Positions 9,187 to 18,339 of a stretch of 64,000 nt of DNA are shown here, piece after piece (position 1 is the stretch's first letter; each line of letters begins with the position of its first letter). The translations under genes were made by a program, and so were the position numbers. The notes under the pieces were generated by a model. It had not been told where the DNA came from and ran no database searches. It saw only the letters and a program-made list of their open reading frames with translations. Source of the DNA: Sulfurovum lithotrophicum (GTDB lineage Bacteria; Campylobacterota; Campylobacteria; Campylobacterales; Sulfurovaceae); assembly GCF_000987835.1 (NCBI RefSeq), contig NZ_CP011308.1, forward strand, positions 372,001 to 436,000. The letters run 5' to 3'.

Positions 9187-9756
9187 GTGACACTCTTCGT
9201 AGGTCTGGGAAATCCGGGATCAAAATACGAAGAGACACGGCACAATATCGGCTTTAAAGTTATCGACAGTCTTGTCGATGACCTTGGAGCCAGAAATATC
9301 TCCAAAAACGCCTTTCAGGGCGAACTCTTCCGCAGTGCCAATACACTTTTTTTAAAACCTACCACATTCATGAATCTGTCGGGAAAATCTGTCGAGATTG
9401 TCAAGCAGTTTTTCAAGATAGAACTGGAAGATATCATCGTGATACATGACGATATCGATCTGCCTTTTGGTGCAGTACGTTTTAAAAAGGGCGGTGGTCA
9501 TGGCGGGCATAACGGATTGCGGTCTCTTGATGCGCATATCGGCAAAGAGTATATCCGTGTCCGTGTCGGAGTGGGGAAACCGGAATACAAATCACAGGTA
9601 GCGGATTATGTGCTCCAGCCCTTCAACGAGGATGAACAAAAAGAGATAGAGAGACTTGTGGCGCACGTCTCTTCAGCCTGTAAAGCACTGCTGTACGAAG
9701 ACCTCAATACCGTCAAGTCACACTACAGCCTGAAGTCCATAGAAGGGCTGGAATGA
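9187..9756 (+). CDS. pth: Peptidyl-tRNA hydrolase
   Basis: Pth frees tRNA from peptidyl-tRNA dropped by ribosomes. The 189-residue protein has GLGNPGSKYEETRHNIGF with the catalytic histidine in TRHN, KPTTFMNLSGKSV, HDDIDLPFG and GGGHGGHNGLRS. The start is GTG at 9187. Its stop overlaps the ATG of the following permease gene, so the two are translationally coupled. Confidence 0.95.
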   Translation: MTLFVGLGNPGSKYEETRHNIGFKVIDSLVDDLGARNISKNAFQGELFRSANTLFLKPTTFMNLSGKSVEIVKQFFKIELEDIIVIHDDIDLPFGAVRFKKGGGHGGHNGLRSLDAHIGKEYIRVRVGVGKPEYKSQVADYVLQPFNEDEQKEIERLVAHVSSACKALLYEDLNTVKSHYSLKSIEGLE

Positions 9757-10838
9757 TCCGTATTTTATATCCTTCATTGCATTTCCGCTATCTGGCAAAA
9801 CATTACATCAAAAATCTTTTTTCTATTCTTTTGGGACTCTCCTTTGCCTTTGCCGCTATCGATTACTTTCAACATGTTCAGGAACTGAATGTCTCTTCCA
9901 ATTACAAGATACTTTATATTTTCTATATGTGGCAGGAGGCATTAGGCCTGTTATACCCTCTGGCAATCGTCTTTGCGGTGATCATGACCAAACTGACTTT
10001 TGTCAAGAACAATACAATGGGAGCGTTTCATGCTTTCGGATATACCAAAAAGAGACTTTTTTTCCCTATCTTTGTGGTAGCTTCTTTTACCTATGCCCTC
10101 TTTATCTATCTGCATACGACAGAGTTCTCCTATGCCAAGGACAAAGCTAACATGTTGCTGAAGAATCAGCTCCATGCCTACAATGTCAATGATGTCTTTT
10201 TTAAGTACAATGACACCTTTGTCTATATTAAAAAACTCGATCCTGTCAAGAAAAGGATCGAAGGGATCACCATCTTCAAAGTATCCGGATACCAGGTACG
10301 CTATACGATCAAAGCGCCTGTGGCTGTTTTTAACGATGAGGAGTGGATCGCACAGGATGCCATAGTAAAGACACATATCTACCGGAAGGGAGAACTGGTC
10401 CGTTACAGTGTAGATCAGAAGGAGCGTATCGCAACGCTGCACGGTTATAAACCAAAGATCATCGAATCGCTTTATGAGGGGAAGGCACTCAATATCATTG
10501 ATGCCTATAACACTTGGAAACTGCTTAAGGCGCAACACCTTGATTCGGAGAAGATCCGTGCAGCAATGTATAGCAAAGTAATCGTTCCTCTTTTTGCCAT
10601 AGCACTCATGCTGATCCTCTTTTTCAAGCTTCCTTTCCATGCCAGAATGATGAATTTCGGAGCGGTGGTCGCCCTCTCACTGGGAGTGACTTTCCTTACT
10701 TGGGGAGTACTTTTCGGCCTCGAACAAATAGGCTCGAACGGGGTGCTCAGTCCGGAATTTACCGCAGTGATACCTATTATGCTTTTATGGATCTATGCTA
10801 TGTATGTCTACTTTACGGATGAAAGAAGAATAGCCTGA
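9753..10838 (+). CDS. LptF/LptG-family (YjgP/YjgQ) permease
   Basis: The 361-residue inner-membrane protein has the LptF/G layout: three N-terminal membrane helices (about 20-40, 52-78, 100-120), a periplasmic beta-jellyroll-like region of about 150 residues, and three C-terminal helices (about 272-292, 298-318, 332-352). Such proteins pair with LptB to extract lipopolysaccharide and pass it to LptC/A. F and G cannot be told apart from sequence alone, so no symbol is given. It overlaps pth by four bases, a neighbourhood familiar in epsilonproteobacteria. Confidence 0.82.
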   Translation: MIRILYPSLHFRYLAKHYIKNLFSILLGLSFAFAAIDYFQHVQELNVSSNYKILYIFYMWQEALGLLYPLAIVFAVIMTKLTFVKNNTMGAFHAFGYTKKRLFFPIFVVASFTYALFIYLHTTEFSYAKDKANMLLKNQLHAYNVNDVFFKYNDTFVYIKKLDPVKKRIEGITIFKVSGYQVRYTIKAPVAVFNDEEWIAQDAIVKTHIYRKGELVRYSVDQKERIATLHGYKPKIIESLYEGKALNIIDAYNTWKLLKAQHLDSEKIRAAMYSKVIVPLFAIALMLILFFKLPFHARMMNFGAVVALSLGVTFLTWGVLFGLEQIGSNGVLSPEFTAVIPIMLLWIYAMYVYFTDERRIA

Positions 10839-10883
10839 ATTACCAGTCAAACGGTGCTTTGCTTCCGTCTATAACTCCCTCTT

Positions 10884-10906
10884 AGTGATTTTTGGATAAA
10901 ATCACT
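10884..10906. promoter_or_regulatory. Inverted repeat over the lysA promoter region
   Basis: AGTGATTTT at 10884-10892 and AAAATCACT at 10898-10906 form a perfect 9-base inverted repeat with a five-base spacer. It overlaps a candidate -10, TAAAAT at 10897-10902, before lysA. It could be an operator for a dimeric regulator or a weak terminator for the upstream permease gene; no U-run follows, which favours an operator. Confidence 0.4.
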
Positions 10907-10948
10907 CTAAAATCTATAGCATCACGGATAAGAACAGGAGCAGATCAA

Positions 10949-12166
10949 ATGGATATCGATTATAAAGCACTGGCCAAAAAATACGGTACACCGCTCTATA
11001 TGTATGATTTTGACTATATTGAACATCGCTACAATGACCTCAAAGAAGCCTTCGCCGGAAAAAAATCCCTGATAAACTATGCAGTTAAAGCAAACTCAAA
11101 CCTGTCGGTCATTGCACATCTGGCCAAGCTGGGTGCAGGTGCGGACTGTGTGAGTATCGGTGAGGTCAGACGTGCTTTAGACGCAGGCGTTAAGAAGTAT
11201 AATATCATTTTCTCCGGTGTAGGCAAACGTGATGATGAGATCCGTGAAGCCCTGGAAAAAGATATCCTGATGCTGAACCTTGAGAGTGAGGCGGAGATGA
11301 AGCGTGTTGAGATGATTGCCAAAGAATTGGGTAAAGAGGCCCGTATTTCCATCCGCGTCAATCCGAACATCGATCCCCAGACCCATCCGTATATTTCGAC
11401 CGGACTGCATGAGAATAAGTTCGGTGTCGAGATCGATATGGCCAAACGTATGTATATTTATGCGAACAAGTCCGAATATCTCAATCCGGTTGGGATCCAT
11501 TTTCATATCGGTTCTCAGTTGACCAAGCTTGATCCTATCAGGGAATCCGCCCAGATCGTAGCAGATCTGGTCCGTTCGCTTAAAGCGATCAAGATCGATA
11601 TCAAGTTCTTCGATGTTGGTGGAGGGATCGGTGTGGTCTACAGCGATGAGATAACAATTCCTGTACGGGACTACGCCGAAGCGATTTTTGATGCGACCAA
11701 GGGGCTTGATGTGACACTGCTATGCGAACCGGGCCGCTATATGGTTGCGAACGCAGGAGCCTTCTTTACCTCTGTGCTGTATGAAAAGGTCAATGCTGGC
11801 AAACGTTTCGTGATCGTAGATGGGGGAATGAATGACCTGATACGACCGAGTCTCTACGATGCTTACCACAAGATTGATGCAGTGATGGTCGAGGGTGAAA
11901 AAAGTTTTGCCGACGTAGTTGGACCAGTATGTGAAAGCGGGGATTTTTTCGGAAAGAACGTACTGCTGCCGCCTTTGCAGCACAATGACCTTCTTGTGGT
12001 ACACTCCGCAGGTGCCTACGGCTTTACAATGGCAAGCAATTATAACACCCGTCCGAAACCTGCAGAAGTGGCGCTTGAGGCAGGCAAAGACAGGCTGATC
12101 CGAAGACGCGAGAGCTATGAGGACCAGATACGTTTGGAAAAAGAGTTCCTTCACAGGGACCAATAG
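10949..12166 (+). CDS. lysA: Diaminopimelate decarboxylase
   Basis: LysA is a PLP enzyme that decarboxylates meso-diaminopimelate to lysine. The alanine-racemase-like barrel has the PLP lysine in NYAVKANSN, HIGSQLT, the glycine loop GGGIGVVY, EPGRYMVANAG, and the C-terminal catalytic cysteine in CESGDFFGK. I start at ATG 10949, eight bases after AGGAG, giving 405 residues. An in-frame TTG at 10892 lies in the promoter repeat and is rejected. pheA follows 22 bases downstream. Confidence 0.94.
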   Translation: MDIDYKALAKKYGTPLYMYDFDYIEHRYNDLKEAFAGKKSLINYAVKANSNLSVIAHLAKLGAGADCVSIGEVRRALDAGVKKYNIIFSGVGKRDDEIREALEKDILMLNLESEAEMKRVEMIAKELGKEARISIRVNPNIDPQTHPYISTGLHENKFGVEIDMAKRMYIYANKSEYLNPVGIHFHIGSQLTKLDPIRESAQIVADLVRSLKAIKIDIKFFDVGGGIGVVYSDEITIPVRDYAEAIFDATKGLDVTLLCEPGRYMVANAGAFFTSVLYEKVNAGKRFVIVDGGMNDLIRPSLYDAYHKIDAVMVEGEKSFADVVGPVCESGDFFGKNVLLPPLQHNDLLVVHSAGAYGFTMASNYNTRPKPAEVALEAGKDRLIRRRESYEDQIRLEKEFLHRDQ

Positions 12167-12188
12167 CATTCAGGACAGAGGAGAGCAG

Positions 12189-13247
12189 ATGACATTAGAT
12201 GAACTCAGAGAAAAGATAGACAGGCTTGATGATACCCTTTTGAAGCTCTATAATGAGCGGATGGAACTGGTACATCAGGTTGGTGAACTGAAAAATACCA
12301 CTGGTGCTCCCATCTACCGTCCCGAGCGTGAACAGGCGATCCTCAACAGGCTCAAAGCACAGAATGACGGCAAGCTGACCGATGAGGCCATTGATGCGCT
12401 TTTCCTGGAAATGTTCGCAGTCGCAAGAAATCTTGAACTGCCTGAAGCAGTTGCCTTTCTGGGCCCGGAAGCGAGTTTTACCCATCAGGCGGCAGAGAGC
12501 AAGTTCGGTGCGTTGAGTACTTATCTGCCTATCAGTTCCATTCCGGGTGTTTTCAGAGAAGTAGCAAAAGGAACGGCCAAGTTTGGTGTGGTTCCCATCG
12601 AGAACAGTTCCAATGGTATCGTAACAGATACGATCAATTGTCTGGACGAGTATGATCTCAAGATCATTGCCGAAGTGGTAATGGACATACATCTCTGTTT
12701 TGCTACGATATGTGAGGATATCAAAAAGATCACGAAGATCTATTCCAAAGATATCGCTTTCGGGCAGTGTAGAAAATTTCTGCAGGATCTGGGACTGGAT
12801 GAAATAGAGCAGATACCGGTTGAGTCGACTGCCAAAGCAGCCAAGCTTGCTGCACAGGACAAGCATGCGGCAGCACTCTGTCCTTCCATAGCGGCAAAGA
12901 TGTACAATTTACCGATCCTCTTTGAAAATGTAGAGGACGATATGAACAACAGGACACGCTTCTTTGTCATATCGAACTTCGAGAATGCGCCTTCCGGGGA
13001 CGACAAAACGTCGATGCTGGTAAGGCTTGCGAACAAACCGGGTGCCCTGGTCGATTTCCTGAACGATTTTGAAAAAGCCAAAGTGAACCTGACCAAGATC
13101 AAATCGCATATCGTTGGTGGCCAGTCCGTCTTTTTCCTGGAATTCAACGGACATAAAGATGACAAAGATATCGCAGAGATACTGGCAAAACACAAAGATG
13201 AGATCAAAGTGCTTGGCTCTTACGTGAAAGAGCGGGACGATATCTGA
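12189..13247 (+). CDS. pheA: Bifunctional chorismate mutase/prephenate dehydratase (P-protein)
   Basis: The 352-residue protein joins an AroQ chorismate mutase (about 1-85; LREKIDRLDDTLLKLYNERM), a prephenate dehydratase (about 95-270; PIENSSNGIVTDT and the catalytic TRF in NNRTRFFVIS) and an ACT domain (about 280-352). It makes phenylpyruvate from chorismate. The start is ATG 12189 with GAGGAG upstream. The ACT domain keeps NKPGALVDFL, but the usual ESRP phenylalanine-binding motif reads KSHI, suggesting changed feedback control. hisC follows and may act as the aromatic aminotransferase. Confidence 0.93.
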   Translation: MTLDELREKIDRLDDTLLKLYNERMELVHQVGELKNTTGAPIYRPEREQAILNRLKAQNDGKLTDEAIDALFLEMFAVARNLELPEAVAFLGPEASFTHQAAESKFGALSTYLPISSIPGVFREVAKGTAKFGVVPIENSSNGIVTDTINCLDEYDLKIIAEVVMDIHLCFATICEDIKKITKIYSKDIAFGQCRKFLQDLGLDEIEQIPVESTAKAAKLAAQDKHAAALCPSIAAKMYNLPILFENVEDDMNNRTRFFVISNFENAPSGDDKTSMLVRLANKPGALVDFLNDFEKAKVNLTKIKSHIVGGQSVFFLEFNGHKDDKDIAEILAKHKDEIKVLGSYVKERDDI

Positions 13248-13285
13248 TAGGTACAATGTACATACACATATCAGAAGTGAATAAT

Positions 13286-13305
13286 GTAGGGTGGATTTAT
13301 CCACC
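13286..13305. repeat. Short GTAGGGTGG hairpin (repeat-family relic)
   Basis: GTAGGGTGGATTTATCCACC lies in the pheA-hisC gap. GGTGGAT pairs with ATCCACC to form a 7-base hairpin. The GTAGGGTG head matches the ends of the paired palindromes at 5571 and 47330, so it is probably a single-arm member of that family. Confidence 0.5.
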
Positions 13306-13322
13306 GGATAAAAGGTGAAGAG

Positions 13323-14417
13323 ATGAAATTTAATAAAGTGCTGGAGAACATTCAGACCTATGAAGCAGGTAAACCGATAGAACTGGTAGTGCGTGAATTT
13401 GGTATTGCTCCGAAAGACGTAGTCAAACTTGCTTCGAATGAAAACCCTATTGGAACAAACCCTGCAATAGCAAAGGTAATAAGATCTAATGCAGATATAG
13501 CACACCTCTATCCGGATGACAGCATGTTTGAACTTAAGGCTGCTTTGAGTCAAAAGTTCGATGTAAATGGGGACAATATCATTATCGGTGCGGGATCGGA
13601 TCAGGTACTGGAGTTCATTTCCAGAGCACTTTTGAATGAAGAGTCTTCTGTACTGATGTCGGCGGTGACATTTGCCATGTATGAGATCTATGCAAAACAG
13701 ATGGGTGCCAAAATAATAAGAACAGAGAGTTATGCACATAAATATGATGAATTTATGGAAGCATACCGGAAGTATCAGCCAAAGATCATCTATCTATGTA
13801 CTCCGAATAATCCTACAGGTGATGCGACCAGCAGAGAGGATGTACTGAAAATCATAGAGTCTGTTGATAAAGACACTTTGATCGTTGTGGATGGTGCCTA
13901 TATGGAATATGCGGCGGCAAAGGATGAACGTTATGCTGTTACTCCCACAGATCTTATCGGTTATGATAATGTGATCTATCTGGGTACATTTTCAAAAGCA
14001 CATGGTCTTGGCGGTATGCGTGTAGGCTATGGTATTGCGCAGGAAAAGCTTATTAAAGAGTTGTATAAGATGCGGCCACCTTTCAATATCACGACGCTCT
14101 CCCTTTTGGTTGCTATTGAAGCCTGCAAGGATGATTCATTTGTTGAAGCATCTATCGCATTGCATCAGGAGCAGATCAAACGGTATGAAACGTTCGCCAA
14201 AGAAAATGGTATAAGTTACATAGAGAGTTATACGAATTTTATTACCTATCTGTTTGATGAGAATCTTGATTCGACAGAGATATCTGATGCGTTGCTCAAA
14301 AGAGGAGTGATCATCCGAAATCTTGCTTCCTATGGGATGAACGGTGTACGTATCACGATCGGTACTGAAGTACAGAATGATGTTTTCTTCAGACATTTTG
14401 CTGAGGTCATCTCGTGA
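13323..14417 (+). CDS. hisC: Histidinol-phosphate aminotransferase (HisC family)
   Basis: The 364-residue fold-type I PLP aminotransferase has the HisC signatures [10 protein letters not shown] near the N-terminus, [19 protein letters not shown], and the PLP lysine at about residue 225 in [16 protein letters not shown]. It would convert imidazole acetol phosphate to histidinol phosphate. Because it lies directly after pheA, a second role in transaminating phenylpyruvate or hydroxyphenylpyruvate is plausible. GGTGAAGAG precedes the ATG. Its stop overlaps the next ORF by four bases. Confidence 0.9.
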   Translation: MKFNKVLENIQTYEAGKPIELVVREFGIAPKDVVKLASNENPIGTNPAIAKVIRSNADIAHLYPDDSMFELKAALSQKFDVNGDNIIIGAGSDQVLEFISRALLNEESSVLMSAVTFAMYEIYAKQMGAKIIRTESYAHKYDEFMEAYRKYQPKIIYLCTPNNPTGDATSREDVLKIIESVDKDTLIVVDGAYMEYAAAKDERYAVTPTDLIGYDNVIYLGTFSKAHGLGGMRVGYGIAQEKLIKELYKMRPPFNITTLSLLVAIEACKDDSFVEASIALHQEQIKRYETFAKENGISYIESYTNFITYLFDENLDSTEISDALLKRGVIIRNLASYGMNGVRITIGTEVQNDVFFRHFAEVIS

Positions 14418-14632
14418 AAAAAGTAACAGTGGTACGGGCAGAAGAGGTGGAAGTGAAGCCGATTGACCTGCAACTTTTTACCGTACAGAGTGTAAAGAAG
14501 AAAATGTGTAAGAGGGTCAGTAAAAAAGAATTGAAAGAGATCGCGGAGAACCTGGGATTATCCTATGATGATATCCAGATAAGCTTTACCAAAAAACTGA
14601 TTAACGCCTATATGGAAAAAGAGATAAAATGA
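14414..14632 (+). CDS. Small hypothetical protein coupled between hisC and dxs
   Basis: A 72-residue frame starts at GTG 14414, overlapping the hisC stop, and ends at TGA 14630-14632, overlapping the dxs ATG at 14629. Both junctions are four-base overlaps, strong evidence for a real coupled gene. The product is basic and mostly helical ([18 protein letters not shown]), with one cysteine and no signal or membrane segment. I do not recognise the family. The middle resembles a small helix-turn-helix-like fold, but this is weak. Confidence 0.7.
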   Translation: MKKVTVVRAEEVEVKPIDLQLFTVQSVKKKMCKRVSKKELKEIAENLGLSYDDIQISFTKKLINAYMEKEIK

Positions 14633-16455
14633 CAGATATCAGCGCATACAGCATAGAAGAACTCAATACCCTGTCAGAAAAGATCAGGGAGAAAATACTG
14701 ACGACTGTGAGTCAGAATGGTGGACATCTAAGCTCGACGATGGGTGCAGTGGACCTGATCGTTGCTATGCACAAAGTCTTTGATGTTAAAAAAGACCCGT
14801 TCATCTTTGATGTAAGCCACCAGGCTTATGCGCACAAACTGCTTACGGACAGATGGGACCGCTTTGATACCCTACGACAATTCGGTGGACTCTCGGGCTA
14901 TACCAAACCGAGCGAATCACCCTATGACTATTATGTGGCGGGACACAGTTCAACTTCCATCTCTCTGGCAGTGGGTGCAGCCAAAGCGATAGCCCTCAAA
15001 AAAGAAGAGCGTATTCCGGTAGCGTTCATCGGTGACGGCAGTATGAGTGCAGGAATGGTCTATGAAGCACTCAATGAACTGGGGGACAGAAAATACCCTG
15101 TGGTGATCATCCTGAATGATAACGAGATGAGTATCGCCAAACCGATCGGAGCGATCTCAAAGCTCCTTTCCCAAACGATGGCGGGCTCGTTCTACCAGAA
15201 ATTCAAAGGCAAAGTAGAAAAAGTACTCGACCATTTTCCCGATGGTGCAGCCTATATGGCAAAACGTTTTGAAGAATCGTTCAAACTTATCACGCCTGGT
15301 ATCCTTTTTGAAGAGATGGGTATCGAGTATATCGGACCGGTGGATGGACATGATATAGAAACACTGATCGAAACGATGGAAGTGGCCAAGGCTTTTGGTA
15401 AACCTGTGATCATTCATGCCCAGACCACCAAAGGCAAAGGGTACGAGATAGCAGAGGGAACAAAGGAACATTGGCATGGTGTCGGTGCATTCGATCTTAA
15501 GACAGGTGAATCTGCAAAAAAAAGTGGCTCGAAATCGGCTACGGCAATTTTCTCCGAAACCCTGCTTGCCTTTGCAGATGAAGATGAAAAGGTCGTAGGG
15601 GTGACTGCTGCAATGCCAAGTGGTACAGGTATGAACGTAGTAATGGAAAAATATCCTGAACGCTTCTGGGATGTTGCCATCGCCGAACAGCATGCGGTTA
15701 CTTCCATGGGACCGCTGGCCAAAGAGGGTTTCAAGCCTTTCTGTACGATCTATTCCACTTTTTTACAAAGAGGATATGATCAGGTTATCCACGATATCGC
15801 TTTGATGGATCTTGGAGTGGCATTTGCACTGGACCGAGCGGGAATCGTTGGTGAGGATGGTGAGACCCATCAGGGGGCATTCGATATCTCCTACCTTAGG
15901 GCTATTCCCAATATGACACTGTTGGCACCCTATAACGAAACGACGATGAGGCTGGCAATGGCTTTTGCCAAGGAGTATGAACACCCCTGTGCTTTCAGGT
16001 ATCCGCGGGGAGCCTTTATTGCCGAAGACTGCAGTGCCCCTGCATTTGAACGGGGGAAAGCAAATTTGCTACAGGAGGGTGAGGAGGATATACTTTTCAT
16101 CGGATACGGAAACGGCGTGGGACGTGCACAGAAGACAGCAGAACTGATGGAGAGAGAACCGGCGATACTTGACCTTCGTTTCGTCAAACCGCTCGATGAA
16201 GCGATGCTGGAAAAACTGGCACAGAACTATAAGAAGTGGTTCGTATTCTCCGATTCTGCCAAACAGGGTGGTGTAGGCTCAGCGATACTTGAACTCCTGA
16301 GCCAGAAAGGGATGTTGGACATAACTTTAACCTCTTTTGAGTATGATGATGCCTTCATTACGCACGGCAATACGAAACTGGTGGAAGAGAGCCTGGGGCT
16401 GCTTCCCGAACAGTTGGCAAAAAAAATCAATGAGAAATTAGAAGATAGAAATTAA
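14629..16455 (+). CDS. dxs: 1-deoxy-D-xylulose-5-phosphate synthase
   Basis: Dxs condenses pyruvate and glyceraldehyde 3-phosphate in a thiamine diphosphate reaction, the entry step of the MEP isoprenoid pathway. The 608-residue protein shows GHLSSTMGAVDLIVAMH, the ThDP/Mg motif GDGSMSAGMVYEALN with its downstream asparagine, GPVDGHDI, and a transketolase C-half with DRAGIVGEDGETHQG and VAIAEQHAVT. It is slightly shorter than the usual 620-640. It is the last gene of the coupled hisC-ORF-dxs run, and a hairpin follows. Confidence 0.95.
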   Translation: MTDISAYSIEELNTLSEKIREKILTTVSQNGGHLSSTMGAVDLIVAMHKVFDVKKDPFIFDVSHQAYAHKLLTDRWDRFDTLRQFGGLSGYTKPSESPYDYYVAGHSSTSISLAVGAAKAIALKKEERIPVAFIGDGSMSAGMVYEALNELGDRKYPVVIILNDNEMSIAKPIGAISKLLSQTMAGSFYQKFKGKVEKVLDHFPDGAAYMAKRFEESFKLITPGILFEEMGIEYIGPVDGHDIETLIETMEVAKAFGKPVIIHAQTTKGKGYEIAEGTKEHWHGVGAFDLKTGESAKKSGSKSATAIFSETLLAFADEDEKVVGVTAAMPSGTGMNVVMEKYPERFWDVAIAEQHAVTSMGPLAKEGFKPFCTIYSTFLQRGYDQVIHDIALMDLGVAFALDRAGIVGEDGETHQGAFDISYLRAIPNMTLLAPYNETTMRLAMAFAKEYEHPCAFRYPRGAFIAEDCSAPAFERGKANLLQEGEEDILFIGYGNGVGRAQKTAELMEREPAILDLRFVKPLDEAMLEKLAQNYKKWFVFSDSAKQGGVGSAILELLSQKGMLDITLTSFEYDDAFITHGNTKLVEESLGLLPEQLAKKINEKLEDRN

Positions 16456-16459
16456 TGCA

Positions 16460-16479
16460 GGGTGCGTAATCACGCATCC
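16460..16479 (+). terminator. Hairpin after dxs, possible terminator/REP relic
   Basis: GGGTGCGT (16460-16467) pairs with ACGCATCC (16472-16479) around an AATC loop, with one G-U pair, and TTTGTTGAATTT follows. It begins five bases after the dxs stop. The GCAGGGTGCG head resembles the GTAGGGTG repeat family, so it may be a repeat element serving as terminator. Confidence 0.5.
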
Positions 16480-16480
16480 T

Positions 16481-16544
16481 TTGTTGAATTTAATAAAGAG
16501 ATATATGATCTTTTTCTTAAGTTCAGTGACAGTGGACGAACTTA
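16481..16544 (+). promoter_or_regulatory. metK promoter and leader hairpin
   Basis: TTGTTG (16481-16486), 17 bases, then TATGAT (16504-16509) form a plausible promoter. Transcription would begin near 16516. The transcript would start almost at once with a hairpin: TAAGTTC (16518-16524) pairs perfectly with GAACTTA (16538-16544) around a 13-base loop. AAAGGA and the metK ATG follow within 20 bases. I match it to no known SAM riboswitch class; it may be an untested regulatory leader. Confidence 0.4.
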
Positions 16545-16563
16545 TATCTAAAGGAAAGAAAAA

Positions 16564-17724
16564 ATGGCTAACGAATACATTTTTACAAGTGAATCGGTAA
16601 CCGAAGGTCACCCGGACAAAATGGCTGACCAGATCTCTGATGCGATCCTTGATTACATCATTGAAAGAGATCCGCAGGCAAGAGTCGCCTGTGAAACGTT
16701 GCTGAGTAATGGTTTTTGTGTTATTGCCGGTGAGTTAAAAACAATTGCCTATGCACCAATGCAAGAGATTGCAAGAGAGGTTGTCCGTGAGATCGGTTAT
16801 ACCGATGCAGCGTATGGATTTGATTATAGAAGTGCCGGTGTGCTCAATGGTATCGGTGAACAGTCCCCTGATATTAATGTCGGTGTGGACCAGAAAGGCG
16901 GAGAGATCGGTGCTGGTGACCAAGGCTTGATGTTCGGATATGCCTGTAAAGAGACGAAAGAGCTGATGCCGCTCCCTATCTCCCTGGCACATCACATCAC
17001 CGGCAAACTGGCTGCTGTCCGTAAAAATGGTACGGTACCTTTTCTACGTCCCGACGGCAAGGCGCAGGTCTCCGTTAAATATGTTGACGGAAAACCAGTG
17101 GCGGTAGATACTATCGTTGTCTCTGCACAGCACCACGAGACCGTTTCGCTTGAACAGGTACAAAAGGCGGTCAAAGAAGAGGTAATAGACTCGGTATTGG
17201 CAGAGTATGATATTGATATTTCGGATATCACTTACCATATTAACCCGACCGGACGTTTCGTGATCGGCGGGCCACAGGGAGATGCCGGTCTGACAGGACG
17301 CAAGATTATCGTAGATACTTACGGAGGAAGCTGTCCTCACGGTGGGGGTGCTTTCTCTGGGAAAGACCCTACGAAAGTGGACCGTTCCGCTGCCTATGCT
17401 GCACGGTATGTGGCAAAAAACCTGGTAGCCGCAGGCGCCTGTGACAAGGCAACGCTTCAGATCGCCTATGCCATCGGTGTGGCAAAACCGGTTTCAATCT
17501 ATGTTGATACGCACGGGACAGCACAGACAGAAGAAGAGAAGATCGTAGCCTGTGTGGAATCCCTCTTCGATCTGACACCCAAAGGTATCATCGATTCCCT
17601 TGACCTTCTCAAGCCGATCTATAAGAAGACGGCAGCCTATGGACACTTCGGAAGGGAAGATATGGGGTTTTCCTGGGAAAAGACCGATAAAGTCGATGAG
17701 ATCAAGGCATTTTTGGGACTATAA
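16564..17724 (+). CDS. metK: S-adenosylmethionine synthetase
   Basis: MetK makes S-adenosylmethionine from methionine and ATP. The 386-residue protein begins with [20 protein letters not shown], and has [12 protein letters not shown] (the GAGDQG signature), [19 protein letters not shown] and [19 protein letters not shown] (pyrophosphate loop). All three family domains are complete. AAAGGAAAG precedes the ATG. It stands alone between a possible terminator and the ferredoxin gene, with a possible leader hairpin upstream. Confidence 0.97.
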   Translation: MANEYIFTSESVTEGHPDKMADQISDAILDYIIERDPQARVACETLLSNGFCVIAGELKTIAYAPMQEIAREVVREIGYTDAAYGFDYRSAGVLNGIGEQSPDINVGVDQKGGEIGAGDQGLMFGYACKETKELMPLPISLAHHITGKLAAVRKNGTVPFLRPDGKAQVSVKYVDGKPVAVDTIVVSAQHHETVSLEQVQKAVKEEVIDSVLAEYDIDISDITYHINPTGRFVIGGPQGDAGLTGRKIIVDTYGGSCPHGGGAFSGKDPTKVDRSAAYAARYVAKNLVAAGACDKATLQIAYAIGVAKPVSIYVDTHGTAQTEEEKIVACVESLFDLTPKGIIDSLDLLKPIYKKTAAYGHFGREDMGFSWEKTDKVDEIKAFLGL

Positions 17725-17743
17725 ATATAGTCATTATCAATTA

Positions 17744-17770
17744 GGAAAGTCCCGGTGTACGGGAATTTCC
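17744..17770. terminator. Inverted repeat after metK
   Basis: GGAAA-GT-CCCG (17744-17754) pairs with CGGG-AA-TTTCC (17760-17770) around GTGTA, leaving a two-base internal loop. It lies 20 bases after the metK stop. No U-run follows, so it may be a weak terminator or mRNA-stabilising hairpin. Confidence 0.4.
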
Positions 17771-17866
17771 AAGAAATACCGGAATTATGAAAATTATTAA
17801 AATATTAAAGGATTTCTTAAAAATCTTTTGATATAGTTTGAGCATATTCAATTAAAGGAGAAATAG

Positions 17867-18142
17867 ATGGCAGTAATTATTACAGATACTTGTATCAACT
17901 GTGCAGCTTGTATTGACGAATGTCCGGTAGAAGCAATTGTAGATGAGGATGATAACCCAACAGGAGAAGAGATCTATTATGTCTATCCTGACAAATGTGT
18001 AGAGTGTGTAGGATACCACGATGTTCCTGCATGTGCCGAAGCATGTCCTACAGAGGGTTGTATCCAGTGGGATGACCCAGTTGAAGGTATGCCTGTATCT
18101 GAGAACAGAGGTGCAAAAGGCGAACCGGTCATCGAAGACTAA
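17867..18142 (+). CDS. 2[4Fe-4S] ferredoxin, Alvin type
   Basis: The 91-residue soluble ferredoxin has one standard cluster motif, CINCAACIDECP (Cx2Cx2Cx3C), and a second with an eight-residue insertion, CVECVGYHDVPACAEACP. This is the pattern of the Allochromatium vinosum (YfhL-like) ferredoxins, which have very low redox potentials. It would act as a cytoplasmic electron carrier; in anaerobic or microaerophilic epsilonproteobacteria, candidates are 2-oxoacid oxidoreductases and reductive TCA enzymes. AAAGGAG precedes the ATG, with TATAGT near 17832 as a possible -10. It is monocistronic and a strong terminator follows. Confidence 0.92.
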   Translation: MAVIITDTCINCAACIDECPVEAIVDEDDNPTGEEIYYVYPDKCVECVGYHDVPACAEACPTEGCIQWDDPVEGMPVSENRGAKGEPVIED

Positions 18143-18160
18143 TTCGTTCCAGCTTCCATG

Positions 18161-18181
18161 CCGGCGAGCATTCCTTGCCGG
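18161..18181 (+). terminator. Terminator after the ferredoxin gene
   Basis: CCGGCGAG (18161-18168) pairs with CTTGCCGG (18174-18181) around CATTC, an 8-base stem with one G-U. An AT-rich tail (TAATAAACTATTTATT) follows. It begins 19 bases after the stop codon. Confidence 0.65.
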
Positions 18182-18275
18182 TAATAAACTATTTATTATT
18201 AGTGTATTACTCCCAAAACAACTTCTTATTAACTCTTTCTATTGTATTTTAATAAATTCTTAAACCATTTTTCAG

Positions 18276-18281
18276 TATAAT
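18276..18281 (+). promoter_or_regulatory. -10 box for ndk
   Basis: TATAAT in CAGTATAATCCC lies 59 bases before the ndk ATG, in an otherwise gene-free 197-base gap that also holds the ferredoxin terminator. It would drive ndk, the DUF177 gene, rpmF and plsX. Confidence 0.55.
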
Positions 18282-18339
18282 CCCGCCCTAATACTTTAGT
18301 AGCAGGTCTATAAAGTAAATTATCGCTTAGGAATGAAGT

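Noticed and set aside
17728-17745. Fur/PerR-like ATTATCAATT sequence after metK
   Set aside because: Only a poor half match to a Fur box and too far from the ferredoxin start to support regulation.
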